From Melanopsichium pennsylvanicum (taxonomy: Eukaryota; Basidiomycota; Ustilaginomycetes; Ustilaginales), in the NCBI GenBank assembly GCA_900208305.1, contig OAPG01000002.1, positions 620,001-684,000 of the forward strand: DNA of 64,000 nt. Reading direction: 5' to 3'. This document shows positions 9,261-19,273 of this stretch, piece by piece. Under the pieces are notes generated by a model. The model did no database searches, was not told the DNA's origin, and saw nothing but the letters and a program-made list of their open reading frames with translations. How positions within the stretch are numbered: the first letter of the stretch is position 1; every line of letters starts with the position of its first letter. The position numbers and the translations under genes are program-made.

Positions 9261-12155
9261 CTACTTGTCTTCATCATCGAAATCGCTGGAATGTATGGAA
9301 TTTCCACAATCACATCTCTCCCGATGAACATCGTCATCACCTGAGTGACGGTACGATTGATGATGGACATCATCCCCATGACGATGATGATGGTGGTGGT
9401 CGTGATAATGATCGTCCGACCCACCATAGGAAGATCCATGGTCATGATGACAAGTATGTTCATGATCATGTTCGCACCCCTGATGATGCTCATGATCATC
9501 ATGATCATGACTGTGTCCATAGCCGCCTGAAGAAGCCGAACCATTCGGCTTTGCACTCGATGACTTTTTCGATAGCGCAGCTTGAGCCTTGGTCTTCGCT
9601 TTACTTTTATTCTCCACCAGCTTCTTGCGATTCCTGCAAGCGCGAAGCATCAGTGGAGCTTCGCCATAATACAGCTCGTATTCACAAAAGATACAGATCC
9701 AGTCGTCGTCGGTGAACAAGGCAGAGCCATTCCCGTGCTGACGTGGAGTCCCGTGCTTGCATGCTGCGGTGTGCTTATGTGCTGACTCGGAAGGCTTGCG
9801 ATTGGTGGCACGATTGTTGAGTGTGCGGCGGCCGTTAGCTGATGTCGCACCGGTGCGCGAGGGTGCAGCGGATGAGGGTTTGGCTGGAATCGCTGAGGGT
9901 GGATGCCTTGTCTGCCGAGATGTAGAGGAGTCAACATTGCTAGGTCGAGGAGCTCCCAAGGACGGGGAGACCGACGCAGGTGTATTTGCAGGTGAACGAG
10001 ACTGGCTTGTCATCTGCTGCTGCTCCACTAGTCGATGCTGATACTCATCACGCACCCAAGGCTGGAGGGCGTCTGAAGGACCATCGTTTTGAATGGTCGC
10101 TGCCACGCTGCGAGTGGTAAGGCCAGGTGCAGGCGCTGACGGCGACGCCACCACAGCCTCACTGAAAGCCTTTGCTTCTGCATGTGTATCTCCTTGCCTT
10201 ACTGTATCAGAAAGATTGTGCGTGGCCACGTCAAGCTGCGACCTCAACTCGCGAAGGCGTAATGTAACAGCTGATGACATGCGAAAGTCGAATAAAGACG
10301 TTGGCAGACTGAGTTTGGGTTCCGATGCTAGCTGTGCTGCTGCACTTGCGACCCAAGACTCGCTTTGGGTCGACTGCATTTTCGACAATTCGTATGCGTG
10401 CGAGTTTGGCTTTGAAGCGGAACGCTCAGGGGAGAGTGAGGGCTGCATCTTGGACTGAACTTTCGGAGATGCATCCTTGGTCTGTGAGTCAATCTGTTTC
10501 GGAGAAGCCGATCCAATCGTCTTGACAGGGTATACAGTGGTCGCGTTGAATGCCCCTCCAGAGGCAGCTGCAGCCGCTTTGGCGCGAATCTCTGCGATGG
10601 TAAGCGGTTTCGCAGCTGAGCTGCTTCCTCTGATAGCTTGAGCTCGCTTTCCCGCCTTGTTGACACGCCTGGGCGGGGCTCGCTTTTCCGGTGTCGTCGA
10701 TTCATACGCGTCTGCCTCGAACTTCGCCTGCGCCTCTCGTGCTTGTTGCCTAGCTTGGTACTCACGTTCTTCTCTGACACCTTCTTCGATCCTCTTGAGC
10801 CTTCTTTGTTGGAAGATGGGAGCAAGACGTGCCCGAATACGGCCTCGTAGTATCAACCTCTGATGTTCGCCGCTAGATTGACGCGGCGGAAGACGGACGA
10901 GCGTGTGAAAACGGATGCTGAATGGATGCGAGGAAGGGGCATATCCTCCGATTGGCTTGTGTTGATGTTGAAGCTGTGATCCAGTCAGTCGAGATACATT
11001 TGTGGTATCGACGAGGGCTCGATCCTTGCCTGGTTCGTTTGCACGTGGTGATTCGAGCAAAGTTCCGTGTTGCGCTAGGTCTCTACGACTCAGGCTCTTG
11101 TCCAAGGTACTCACAGAGGCGAAGACCGGGAGACCTGGGCTGCTAAAACGGCTGCTTTTGCGTTTCTTCTTATTGCCCAGATGGGCTGTGCGGCAAGCAT
11201 CAAAGTCGAGATACTCGCTTTCATCATCGGTAGCGTTGTGATTGCGATGGTGCGAATGAATACTTTCATCGTCTTGATGAGTGGTAGAGCAGTTGGTACT
11301 TTCCAGTGCGCAAGAACTGGCTCGGGAAGCCCCATTAGTCCTCCTGCTATTGGCCGCAGTCTTTGAACTTTCATAGGGGCCATAGGAAAGTGGCGAAGAG
11401 AGGCGGTTGTACTTGGATAGTTTCTCGGGGCTCGCTTGCTGGCTGTACAAAAGGATGAATTGAGCGGCCCGCTGTCGGTAATGAAAACCATCATCGGTCA
11501 ATTTGGCAGGTAGCCTAGGAAAGCGAAAGTGTGTATCAGAGCCGGAATCGCCATTCTCAGCAGTGTCCGGCATCTCGGCTGCGTCTGTGTCGGATTGTGT
11601 GCGCTCCTGAGGCGTAACATGAAGTTGCTCAAAGCGCTGCGAGAGAGCGTGCGAGGCAACGGGGGACCCTTTCGTCCCTTGGTTTTCCGACTGCGTGCGA
11701 GCCGAGGGATGGTCTGGGGACCGCAGAGACGTATCAGAGCGACCGCTGGGATTGAATGTATCATGTTCTGTGACGAGACGGGGAAGTACTGCTGGCGTGT
11801 TGATGTGCGCCTGTCTTTTGCAAGCGTCAGCTTCTATAGACGTGGAACGAGGAGCATTATGAACCCGCTTTGGCATACCCCGGATTCTTCGTCGAGCCGG
11901 TCCTTGCCCCTCTGATGGCAGGAGGCCCGCTTCCATAAGCGGCGAAGTGCTGCCGAAGTCAGCTTGCGGTATTGAGGGCGAAGTATCGTTTGCGACAAGC
12001 GTGCGTTCGTAAGTCATGAAACGACGAAAGACCTCCGGCGTGATGTCATGACGTCGAGGTGGCATGTCGCGAGCGTCGTATGCGTCGAGAGGCTCCAGAC
12101 GTCCATTGCTCTGCATCACGGCTGGACTTAGGCCAGACGCTGGCTGGTTTAGCAT
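9261..12155 (-). CDS. unrecognised 964-residue protein with CxxC pair and His/Asp-rich C terminus
   Basis: A single open frame from the ATG at 12155; the in-frame sequence upstream has a TGA and no other ATG. Most of the protein is low-complexity and Ser/Thr/Gln/Arg-rich, likely disordered. Folded-looking parts are LPAKLTDDGFHYRQRAAQFI (~215-235), a basic helical block (~450-500, RRLKRIEEGVREEREYQARQ) and, near the C terminus, DDDWICIFCEYELYYGEAPL with Cys821 and Cys824 followed by LRACRNRKKL. After that comes a His/Asp/Glu-rich tail with more than 30 histidines (~890-960) ending SSDFDDEDK. The CxxC segment looks like a conserved fungal zinc-ribbon-like element of unknown role, and the tail could bind divalent metal. 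I do not recognise the family and assign no function. Confidence 0.75.
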   Translation of the reverse strand: MLNQPASGLSPAVMQSNGRLEPLDAYDARDMPPRRHDITPEVFRRFMTYERTLVANDTSPSIPQADFGSTSPLMEAGLLPSEGQGPARRRIRGMPKRVHNAPRSTSIEADACKRQAHINTPAVLPRLVTEHDTFNPSGRSDTSLRSPDHPSARTQSENQGTKGSPVASHALSQRFEQLHVTPQERTQSDTDAAEMPDTAENGDSGSDTHFRFPRLPAKLTDDGFHYRQRAAQFILLYSQQASPEKLSKYNRLSSPLSYGPYESSKTAANSRRTNGASRASSCALESTNCSTTHQDDESIHSHHRNHNATDDESEYLDFDACRTAHLGNKKKRKSSRFSSPGLPVFASVSTLDKSLSRRDLAQHGTLLESPRANEPGKDRALVDTTNVSRLTGSQLQHQHKPIGGYAPSSHPFSIRFHTLVRLPPRQSSGEHQRLILRGRIRARLAPIFQQRRLKRIEEGVREEREYQARQQAREAQAKFEADAYESTTPEKRAPPRRVNKAGKRAQAIRGSSSAAKPLTIAEIRAKAAAAASGGAFNATTVYPVKTIGSASPKQIDSQTKDASPKVQSKMQPSLSPERSASKPNSHAYELSKMQSTQSESWVASAAAQLASEPKLSLPTSLFDFRMSSAVTLRLRELRSQLDVATHNLSDTVRQGDTHAEAKAFSEAVVASPSAPAPGLTTRSVAATIQNDGPSDALQPWVRDEYQHRLVEQQQMTSQSRSPANTPASVSPSLGAPRPSNVDSSTSRQTRHPPSAIPAKPSSAAPSRTGATSANGRRTLNNRATNRKPSESAHKHTAACKHGTPRQHGNGSALFTDDDWICIFCEYELYYGEAPLMLRACRNRKKLVENKSKAKTKAQAALSKKSSSAKPNGSASSGGYGHSHDHDDHEHHQGCEHDHEHTCHHDHGSSYGGSDDHYHDHHHHHRHGDDVHHQSYRHSGDDDVHRERCDCGNSIHSSDFDDEDK

Positions 12156-13995
12156 AGGCGCGCAGTCGCTGCTGTGTTTCGACTCTGTGTGCTGGCAGAG
12201 CCGAGGCGAAAGATTCTGAGCAAGTTGTCTATGCCGAGAGCTCCATGGTGACGACTCGCTGATCTGTTCGAGGAGTCAAGAGTGTAAAAATGGTAACAAT
12301 CACCGAGAAAAGGAGCAAGACGACCAAGACCAAGATTGGACAAGAAGCTGCTCGAGCAGCGAGACTGATTTGATCGGACCCTTGAATTGATCCGAAGAAA
12401 GGCCAAAATGAAGTTGGAGAAACGATGTTGGAAAGAGATCGAGTGCAGTGAGATTGAGATCCACAGGGTCCAGATGACGCTGGAGAGATGGCTCCTGACG
12501 ACGAGGATGAGGCAGATGTGAATCTATGCAAGCCTGACGGTTGGTTGGTTGGTTGGTTGGACTCACTCAAAAGATCAGGTTCGAGCAAGCGCATGCAATA
12601 GCTTGTGTAAGTATGTTCCACAGGGCAATGCACCTCGTGGAAATTTCTGGCTTTTGCGCACAGCACTTTAACTTTTAAAGCACCTCTCGGCCGGCCGAAG
12701 CCTTTTGCCGGGAGTTAGGACGTTCCTACGTCCGTTGACGTGAGGAGATTGGTATGTTAACAATTTGGACAGCAAATGCTTTTGTTGAAGCATCGTTATT
12801 CATTTCGCAGCATCGTCAGGTTCTCATAGAGCTAAACCTACTGGCCTCTTCTTCTTTAGCAGCATTGAGCATGATCAACAGAGAGTGGATCCGATGTCAA
12901 GAAAAAGTTTCGCATCCGAGTTGAATCAGGTCGAGGCCTCAGCTGAACCTGGAGAGATGGTCGATTTGCTTTCTCCTCAAACTTCATGAACGACGTTAGT
13001 CAGGACTCGCTCGATGGTTCAAAAGCAATATCCAAATTTGGGCTCTTTGATATAGGCGAGAAGCTTACATATGAGTCTATCAAGCTTCCAGTTGTCGGGC
13101 CCATTCCGACTTTGTTGGTAACCAAGTACGATCGATCCCGATTAAAGCTGCAGCACCGTGTTCAGATCTTTACAATCTGCTCTTTTTTAAGGTGCGAGGC
13201 TAAAATGCCTCAAATGCGCGATTTTTGCGTTTTCGGTGAAAAAAAAAAAAGTTGAAATCATACTTTCTGTGCTAAATCATCGCAAATTCACGTCAGCATC
13301 TGGGCTGCAGTGAAAAGAGCAGTTGGTGCACCTCCATTGCAATGACTTTGACTCATCTTGATGGCTTTTTATGCAGATGTGTATAAGCAAAGTCATTGCA
13401 ATGATGAGGCCATTGCATCACAACATTGTCTGGATGGAGAAGTCGTCCAGACAAAAATTGTTGGCATCTTGATGACTTTGCCTGAGAAAGATGTGTGGTT
13501 GTGAGAAATGTAACATTTAAATGTTCTTTATGCTTACAAATGATGAGTGAAAGTGTGATTGTGCATCAACAGCAGTGTATTTGTGGCTGTCTTGTTGCCT
13601 CTGGCTACAATTATGAGTACCACAATCATATCTGCCTCACCCACCTTGATAGCTGCACTCAAACAGAGGCTACAAACAAATCTCAAGCCTTGCCAGTGTG
13701 TGCCTTGCAAGTTTTGCAACAACATAGAATGGCTTTGGGGGCAGGGGGCAGTGAATGAGACTCAGGAATGTGGGGTAAATTAATTCAAGCAAACACAAAC
13801 TTTATTCAGGCAGAGTTGACAACCATGTGTGCGTGATTGTGAGCACAAGCACTACTGTTACAGGGACTCAGAATGAGTCTGGATGAAACCCTTGGTTTTA
13901 TTGGATTTTGTATTGAGTCCTGGTAAAAGGTGGGTTTCCAGCCAATTTTGGTTAGACACTTGCCAGAAGCCGTGAACAGGTACCAGAGGACATAG
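12156..13995. other. gene-poor flank of the retroelement nest
   Basis: This holds a (TTGG)4 tract near 12541-12556, a 12-A run near 13240 and, from ~13300 to 13990, a second CpG-poor stretch (three CpG in ~690 bp). A perfect 15-bp inverted repeat lies inside it. Short frames at 12229-12666(-) and 12986-13255(+) have no recognisable relatives. No convincing gene was found. Confidence 0.45.
13336..13404. repeat. 15-bp perfect inverted repeat with 39-nt spacer
   Basis: ATTGCAATGACTTTG (13336-13350) is the exact reverse complement of CAAAGTCATTGCAAT (13390-13404). It lies in CpG-poor relic DNA and may be the end of a decayed transposon or a fold-back. Confidence 0.6.
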
Positions 13996-14293
13996 TGTTA
14001 GTGCCTACCAACCGGAGTCCAAAGAGGGGGCGCTCAGCCCTCCTCCCGATTGAGCGATCGTTGTGATTGGGCCCCAACCGACCCTCTCTGGACCCCTTGC
14101 AGCGGAGTGGTCGGCCTAACACAATCCTCCTACCGCCCAACCGCGGCTGGCCCCTGTTAAGGCTGTAGGGTCTAGATACCGCAGGGCAGCTACAGCCGGG
14201 ATGGGGTCTACGGGTACGGAGAGGTCGTAGGCGTGGGCAACACAGGCGGTTGGGGGTCAGAGCACACTACTGCGTTGCTATAGAGCTAACTAA

Positions 14294-14298
14294 GTAAT
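14294..14298. repeat. target-site duplication of element C, left copy (GTAAT)
   Basis: GTAAT directly precedes the 5' LTR and recurs directly after the 3' LTR at 24363-24367. Confidence 0.9.
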
Positions 14299-14728
14299 TG
14301 TTAGTGCCTACCAACCGGAGTCCAAGGAGGGGGTGCTCGGCCCCCCTCCCGATTGAGCGATCGTCGTGATTGGGCCCCGACCGACTCTCTCCGGGTCCCT
14401 CGCAGCGGAGCGGTCGGCCTGACACAATCCTCCTACCGCCCAACCGCGACTGGCCCCTCCGTACGTAGGATACGACCGTCGGCAACCTAACATTGTAACG
14501 CCGCGGTGGGAAGTGACCGATAGTTCCTGTACCTTACCACCCCGCCCCCGCCTGACATGAGGTTGCCTCCGGACCTCGTCGCATGTATTACTTAGTTAGC
14601 TCTATAGCAACGCAGTAGTGTGCTCTGACCCCCGACCGCCTGTGTTGCCCCGCCTACGACCTCTCCGTACCCGTAGCCTCCATCCCGGCTGTAGCCGCCC
14701 GCGGTATCTAGACCCTACAGCCTTAACA
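14299..14728 (+). repeat. 5' LTR of element C
   Basis: 430 bp, TGTTAGTGCC...CAGCCTTAACA, flanked on the left by the GTAAT duplication. By analogy with Tf1 the transcript should start at about 14578 (GTCGCATGTA), which would make U3 14299-14577. Confidence 0.93.
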
Positions 14729-14729
14729 T

Positions 14730-14739
14730 TACATGCGAC
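14730..14739 (+). promoter_or_regulatory. candidate self-priming primer-binding site of element C
   Basis: TACATGCGAC, one base after the 5' LTR, is the exact complement of GTCGCATGTA inside the LTR (14578-14587). No TGG-type tRNA primer site follows the LTR. This matches the arrangement in Tf1, where the first 11 nt of the mRNA fold back onto the PBS. Confidence 0.7.
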
Positions 14740-14767
14740 CTCCCCACGGGACGACGTCGTAACCAAG

Positions 14768-16004
14768 ATGAGTACACGCTCCAACCGACGAAACCAAACG
14801 GACGCCCCCCCCCCAAGCGGAGGGAGACGCTCCCACCATCTCCCCCAGCGGAGACGAGCCCGCCAGCGTCGTTGCACCCTCGGGCAAACCGCCCGCCGCC
14901 CTGACCACCTTGGTCCAAGGGCAAGTGGATATCCTGGCGCTTCTGCGTGAAACCTCTGAACAACAGCGGCGCATTACCGCTCTGCTAGAGGCCGCCTTCT
15001 TCCCCAGGGAGGATCAACCTAGACCGGAGTCTTCCCAGCACTACCAAGGAGCAACCGCTGCCCAGGCCCCCCCGCCAACCGTAGCCCCCGTCTACGTGGA
15101 GGCCGCGCCCCGCGAGCCAGAGATTCGACTCCAGGCTCCGGAATGGGACGGCAGCCAAGACAAACTGGAGGACTTCTTGGATCAATGCGAACTCAACTTC
15201 GAGGCTAATCCCTCCAAGTTTCCGACGGATGCCCGTCGCATCATGTTTGCCATCGGCAACATGACGGGCAAACCACAAACCCGCATTCGCAATGTGCGAC
15301 AACAGGAGGGGGAGGATCCGCCCTGGATGAGCTCCTGGAGGGCCTTTTGCGCCGACCTCCGTCGCGTCCATGGCGATCCCGACCCCAGCTACACCGCACG
15401 CCTCCAACTGAATGCCCTCCGCCAGAAGGGATCAGTATCGGAGCACGCGGCGGAGTTCATGTCGCTGACGGCCAAATCGCACCTGACCGACCAGCAGCAG
15501 GCGTTGATGCTGTTCGAACAAAGCCTCCGGCCGCGCCTACGGGAAAAGCTCACCCACATGCCGATGACCGACATCCGTGACTTCATCAACGCCGCCATTG
15601 TCACGGAGCGCCGGATGCAGGTGATACAGGAGGCCACGACAAGACCCGCGGAGTCACAGCTGCGACACCGACCGCCCCTCCCAGCCGTGACGGCCAAACG
15701 AGAGCCCCCGGAGGGACCCCGCAAAATGGAACGACCTCCACTACCGGCCAAGGACCCTACGCGTGATGCGGCGGAACGCCTCCGCCAGCACCGACGGACC
15801 AACGGGCAGTGCTTCGGCTGCGGTGGCAGCAACCATTTGGCCCGTGACTGCCCGAAGGCGCCCCAAACACAAACTCTCCAGGCACATGCTATTTCATTCG
15901 ACAACGATTCCGGGACTATACTCGTCAACCCCATGGATGACAGGTCAGCCTCCAACCCCGACAGTGACCTATCGGATTCGGAGGATCCCCCGGAGGGAAA
16001 CTAA
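14768..16004 (+). pseudogene. Gag polyprotein of element C, frameshifted near its N terminus
   Basis: The only plausible ATG (14768) opens MSTRSNRRNQTDAPPP, but a run of ten C (14804-14813) throws it out of frame; with one C fewer it would enter the long gag frame. That frame runs to the TAA at 16002-16004. It carries a Ty3-type capsid region (APEWDGSQDKLEDFLDQCEL, ~15140-15200), then a proline-rich part and a CCHC zinc knuckle (CFGCGGSNHLARDC, 15810-15851) for RNA binding. The C10 change is either a real mutation or a homopolymer sequencing error. The stop codon directly abuts the frameshift heptamer that leads into pol. Confidence 0.85.
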
Positions 16005-16039
16005 GGGTCGATGGGTTCCTTCGGTCCGAACCCATCGAC
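15995..16039 (+). promoter_or_regulatory. programmed -1 ribosomal frameshift signal (gag/pol)
   Basis: The slippery heptamer G GGA AAC lies at 15995-16001 in the gag frame and is followed at once by the gag TAA. After five bases a perfect 12-bp stem begins: GTCGATGGGTTC (16007-16018) pairs with GAACCCATCGAC (16028-16039) around a 9-nt loop. A -1 slip continues GGG AAA CTA AGG GTC into the open pol frame. Heptamer, spacing and stem fit the classical rule X XXY YYZ plus a downstream structure. Confidence 0.85.
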
Positions 16040-17998
16040 AACCTAAGCCAGCTCCGGGTGCTCGCCGCAGCATTCTGGGCAGCCCACCGGACCGACACTC
16101 CCGTCGTGGAGCAAGAGGGATCCGTTCTCCGGATCCATCGACACCCTACCTTACCAACCTACGAATGCTTGGTAAGCGTCGGCGACACGCAAGGCCTTGC
16201 CTTGCTCGATACCGGCGCCACCGCCTCTTTCATTACTCCCAAAATGGTCGCAACGGCCAACATTCCTACCCACTCCCTCCGTAAATCCGTCCACGCCACA
16301 TTCCTCCAGGGCATGTCGGCCGCCATCAGTCGCCACGCGGCGGTGGATATCATCATCAACAACCACTGCATCACCTCACGCCACCGACTCTTCATCACCC
16401 CCATGACCTCCCACGACGTGCTGTTGGGGATGGATTGGATCAAGGCCGCCAGGCCGGAGCCAAACTATACCCTCCTTACGTGGGACCTCCGGGTCCCCCA
16501 CACCGTCACGGTGCCCTCCAACCCCAAAATCGAAAAGAACGAACTCCACAACTTGGTCGGCCGGCGACAGCTGGTCTCCACTGAGGAGGACCTGTTGGTC
16601 CTCCCAGAACCGGAAGAGGAGCTACTGCCCCTCCGAGCTTCCGCGACCGACCTTGCCGTCCTACCGCCAGAGTACCGCGAGTACGCCGACGTCTTCGACG
16701 CCGAGAGGGCCGACCAATTGCCTCCCCACCGCCCACACGACCACGAGATCAACCTGGAGGCTGGCAAAACCCCTCCCTACGGCGCACTCTACTCCCTGTC
16801 GCACCGCGAACAAGAGGAGCTCCGGAACTACCTCCGGAAGATGCAGGCCATTGGCTTCATCCGACCGTCGAGTAGCCAAGCTGCCGCGCCCCTCCTTTTT
16901 GTACCAAAGAAGGACGGTCGCCTCCGGCCGTGTGTGGACTACCGCGCCCTCAACGCCATCACCGTCAAGGATCGCTACCCGATCCCCCTCATCTCCGAAC
17001 ACCTTGATCGGCTGGCGACGGCCAAGATCTTCACTAAATTCGACCTGAAGGGTGCCTACAACCTCCTCCGGATCGCCCCCGGCCACGAATGGAAGACCGC
17101 ATTCCGCACGCGCTACGGCAGCTACGAATACCTCGTCATGCCGTTCGGCCTCTGCAACGCTCCGGCGACCTTCCAACGGCTCATGAACCACGTGCTGTCG
17201 GATCTCTTAGACGTGTCCGTCATCGTATATCTGGACAACATCCTAGTCTTCTCCGACAACGAGGCCGACCACCACCACCACGTCTGCCAAGTGTTGGATC
17301 GATTACGGAAGCATCAGCTGTATTGCGCTCCGGACAAATGCAAATTCCACACCGACTCCGTCGAGTTCCTTGGCTACCTCGTCAGTCCCGACGGCCTCTC
17401 CATGGACCCAACCAAGGTCAGTACAGTCTTGGAGTGGCCGCCACCACAGTCGATCCGACAGATCCAAGTCTTCCTCGGATTTGCCAACTTCTACCGTCGC
17501 TTCATCCGCCACTATTCTCGTGTAGCGGCCCCCCTCACCGACCTCCTGAAAGGAGGAGCCTCCGGAAAGGTAGATCTGCCCCCGGAAGCAACGGCAGCCT
17601 TCAACCGGCTGAAAGAAGCGTTCACCTCTGCCCCTATCCTCCGGCACTTCTCTCCAACGCTCTACACCGTCGTCGAAACAGACGCGAGCGATGCTGTGGT
17701 AGCCGCCGTGCTGTCGCAGTGGCACCCACAGCCGGGCGCCGACGCGAGCGCCGAGCCCAACAGCCGCTTGCATACCCTCCATCCTGTGGCATACTGGTCG
17801 CGAAAGATGATCCCGGCGGAGCGTAACTACGAAATCCACGACAAGGAACTCCTGGCTATCGTAGACGCCTGCGGCGCTTGGAGACACTACCTCCATGGCC
17901 TCACCCGACCGTTCCTCATTTACACCGACCACCAGGCGCTCCAGTATTTTCAGACGAAGCAACAACTCAACCGTCGCCAAGCCCGCTGGCAAGCCGAC
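16002..17998 (+). pseudogene. Pol of element C, 5' part: protease, reverse transcriptase, RNase H start
   Basis: The frame is entered by the -1 slip at the gag stop and has no early ATG. The aspartic protease shows LALLDTGATASFIT. The RT contains the expected blocks (LFVPKKDGRLRPCVDYRALN; FTKFDLKGAYNLLRI; YLVMPFGLCNAPATFQRLMN), but its catalytic box reads VIVYLDNILVFSD: the second Asp of YLDD is Asn (codon AAC at 17237-17239). RNase H begins with ETDASDAVVAAVLSQ and IHDKELLAIVDAC and is cut at RRQARWQAD by element D (target duplication CCGAC at 17994-17998). The insertion plus duplication is 2427 bp, a multiple of three, so the frame is otherwise preserved. As it stands the RT should be inactive. 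Confidence 0.93.
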
Positions 17999-19145
17999 TG
18001 TCAGGGGGCGTTGTGCCAAACTCAAGCTTCGCGCCGAGATCCGCTGAAACCGTCTGTTTTAGCATGTTTGCGATTGAGACCTGATAAGCAGGCCGGTTCT
18101 ATTGTGTTTCGCTATGAGACCTGCTGCGCGACTCTTGAGCTGACTGACCACTGTGAACACTCCGTTCAGAGGTAATGTGGCTCGTCTGTGTGTTGTAAGA
18201 CCTTCACGATGCACGAGTGCTCTTGATGCAAGTGTTGGTCACCGTCAGGGACTGCTTCGGATGGTCTTGAAGCTGTCGTGATAATGAATTGGCTACGGTG
18301 GAGGTTCCGTGACCGCGGTTGGGGTTCCGCCTACAGTTGAGGTGCTGTAGTGTCAGTGATGGTGCTGACAATCGTCGATGAAGCTTGTCTCCTTATACTG
18401 AGGAGAACACAGACACTGGATAGCTGCAATACCGTATGATTGCAGCTGCTGACGAGAACTATATACTGAGTAACTGATAACAACTTGTAAAGTAAAGACT
18501 GGGTTAATATAAAGTAGAGTGGATGAGTCCTGCTCCTCCACGACTGTAAAGACTGTGTTCTTATATACCTATGGCCCTCCAGGGGCTCCCCTTTGTCCGC
18601 TATGACCCTGGTACACCAGAGTATCAATGGCCACCAGAGTTTCGACGTGTCCGCAAGCTTGGGCCCCGTGCTAATCAATGCCGACTGTCATCAACTATGA
18701 CAACCACGAGCTTGGGCCCTGTGTTAAACAATGCCGACTGCCCTCAACTATGACAACCACAAGCTTGGGCCCCGTGTTAAACAATACCAACTGCCAGCAA
18801 TCATGTCGCCCTTGAGCTTGGGCCCCGTGCTAATCAATGCCGACTGTCATCAACTATGACAATCACAAGCTTGGGCCCCGTATTAAACAATACCAACTGC
18901 CAGCAACCATGTCGCCCTTGAGCTTGGGCCCCGTGCTAACCAGTGCTGGCTGTCAGCAACCATGACACACACAGCGGACGGTCCTACATCATGTTGCACC
19001 CTTCCATCAGGCCTCCTGTACCAGACGGAGGCTGTCAGAGGGCGTTGCACTGATATCGGATGAAACCACGTGTTCTAGCGGATGTCAACCTGAAACCCGA
19101 TAGAACACAGTGTTTCACCGGGTTTGAAATCTACCTCCGGTAACA
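17999..19145 (-). repeat. LTR of element D, copy 1 (3' LTR on the minus strand)
   Basis: 1147 bp, TGTCAGGGGG...CCGGTAACA on the plus strand. It carries six 53-bp tandem units (18655-18972). On the minus strand it has a TATATAAG box (18567-18560), with the inferred transcript start near 18524. Confidence 0.92.
18655..18972. repeat. 53-bp tandem repeat, six units, inside the LTR of element D
   Basis: Units start (A/G)AGCTTGGGCCC and alternate between two subtypes (...CAACTATGACAACCAC and ...CAACCATGTCGCCCTT). The same array is at 19930-20247 in the second LTR. On the minus strand it lies upstream of the TATA box, where enhancer-like repeats would be expected. Confidence 0.9.
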
Positions 19146-19262
19146 CTACCCCCCTTCCAAGAACCGAGCTCCTGCGAGGTAATGAAGTCCGGCGGCGCAG
19201 AGAACTTAGCTTCTACCAGCCCTTATCCTCGGTGTACAACTCTTCTTTTGCAATGGTCTTCG

Positions 19263-19272
19263 ATCCACTCTA
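19263..19272 (-). promoter_or_regulatory. candidate self-priming site of element D
   Basis: On the minus strand TAGAGTGGAT follows the upstream LTR after one T. It is complementary to the inferred 5' end of the minus-strand RNA (ATCCACTCTA; plus-strand TAGAGTGGAT at 19790-19799), about 40 nt downstream of TATATAAG (19842-19835). The offset of one base is the same as in element C. Confidence 0.65.
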
Positions 19273-19273
19273 A

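Noticed and set aside
12229..12666. 145-codon minus-strand frame with a hydrophobic stretch upstream of the 964-residue gene
   Set aside because: Considered as a 5' exon or a small membrane protein, but no convincing splice pair joins it to the gene and the sequence is Ser-rich with a TTGG repeat.
13991..13995. Target-site duplication for LTR A
   Set aside because: CATAG on the left does not match GGTGT on the right (24934-24938).
19146..19273. A gene inside element D
   Set aside because: Only 128 bp between the LTRs, with no usable frame.
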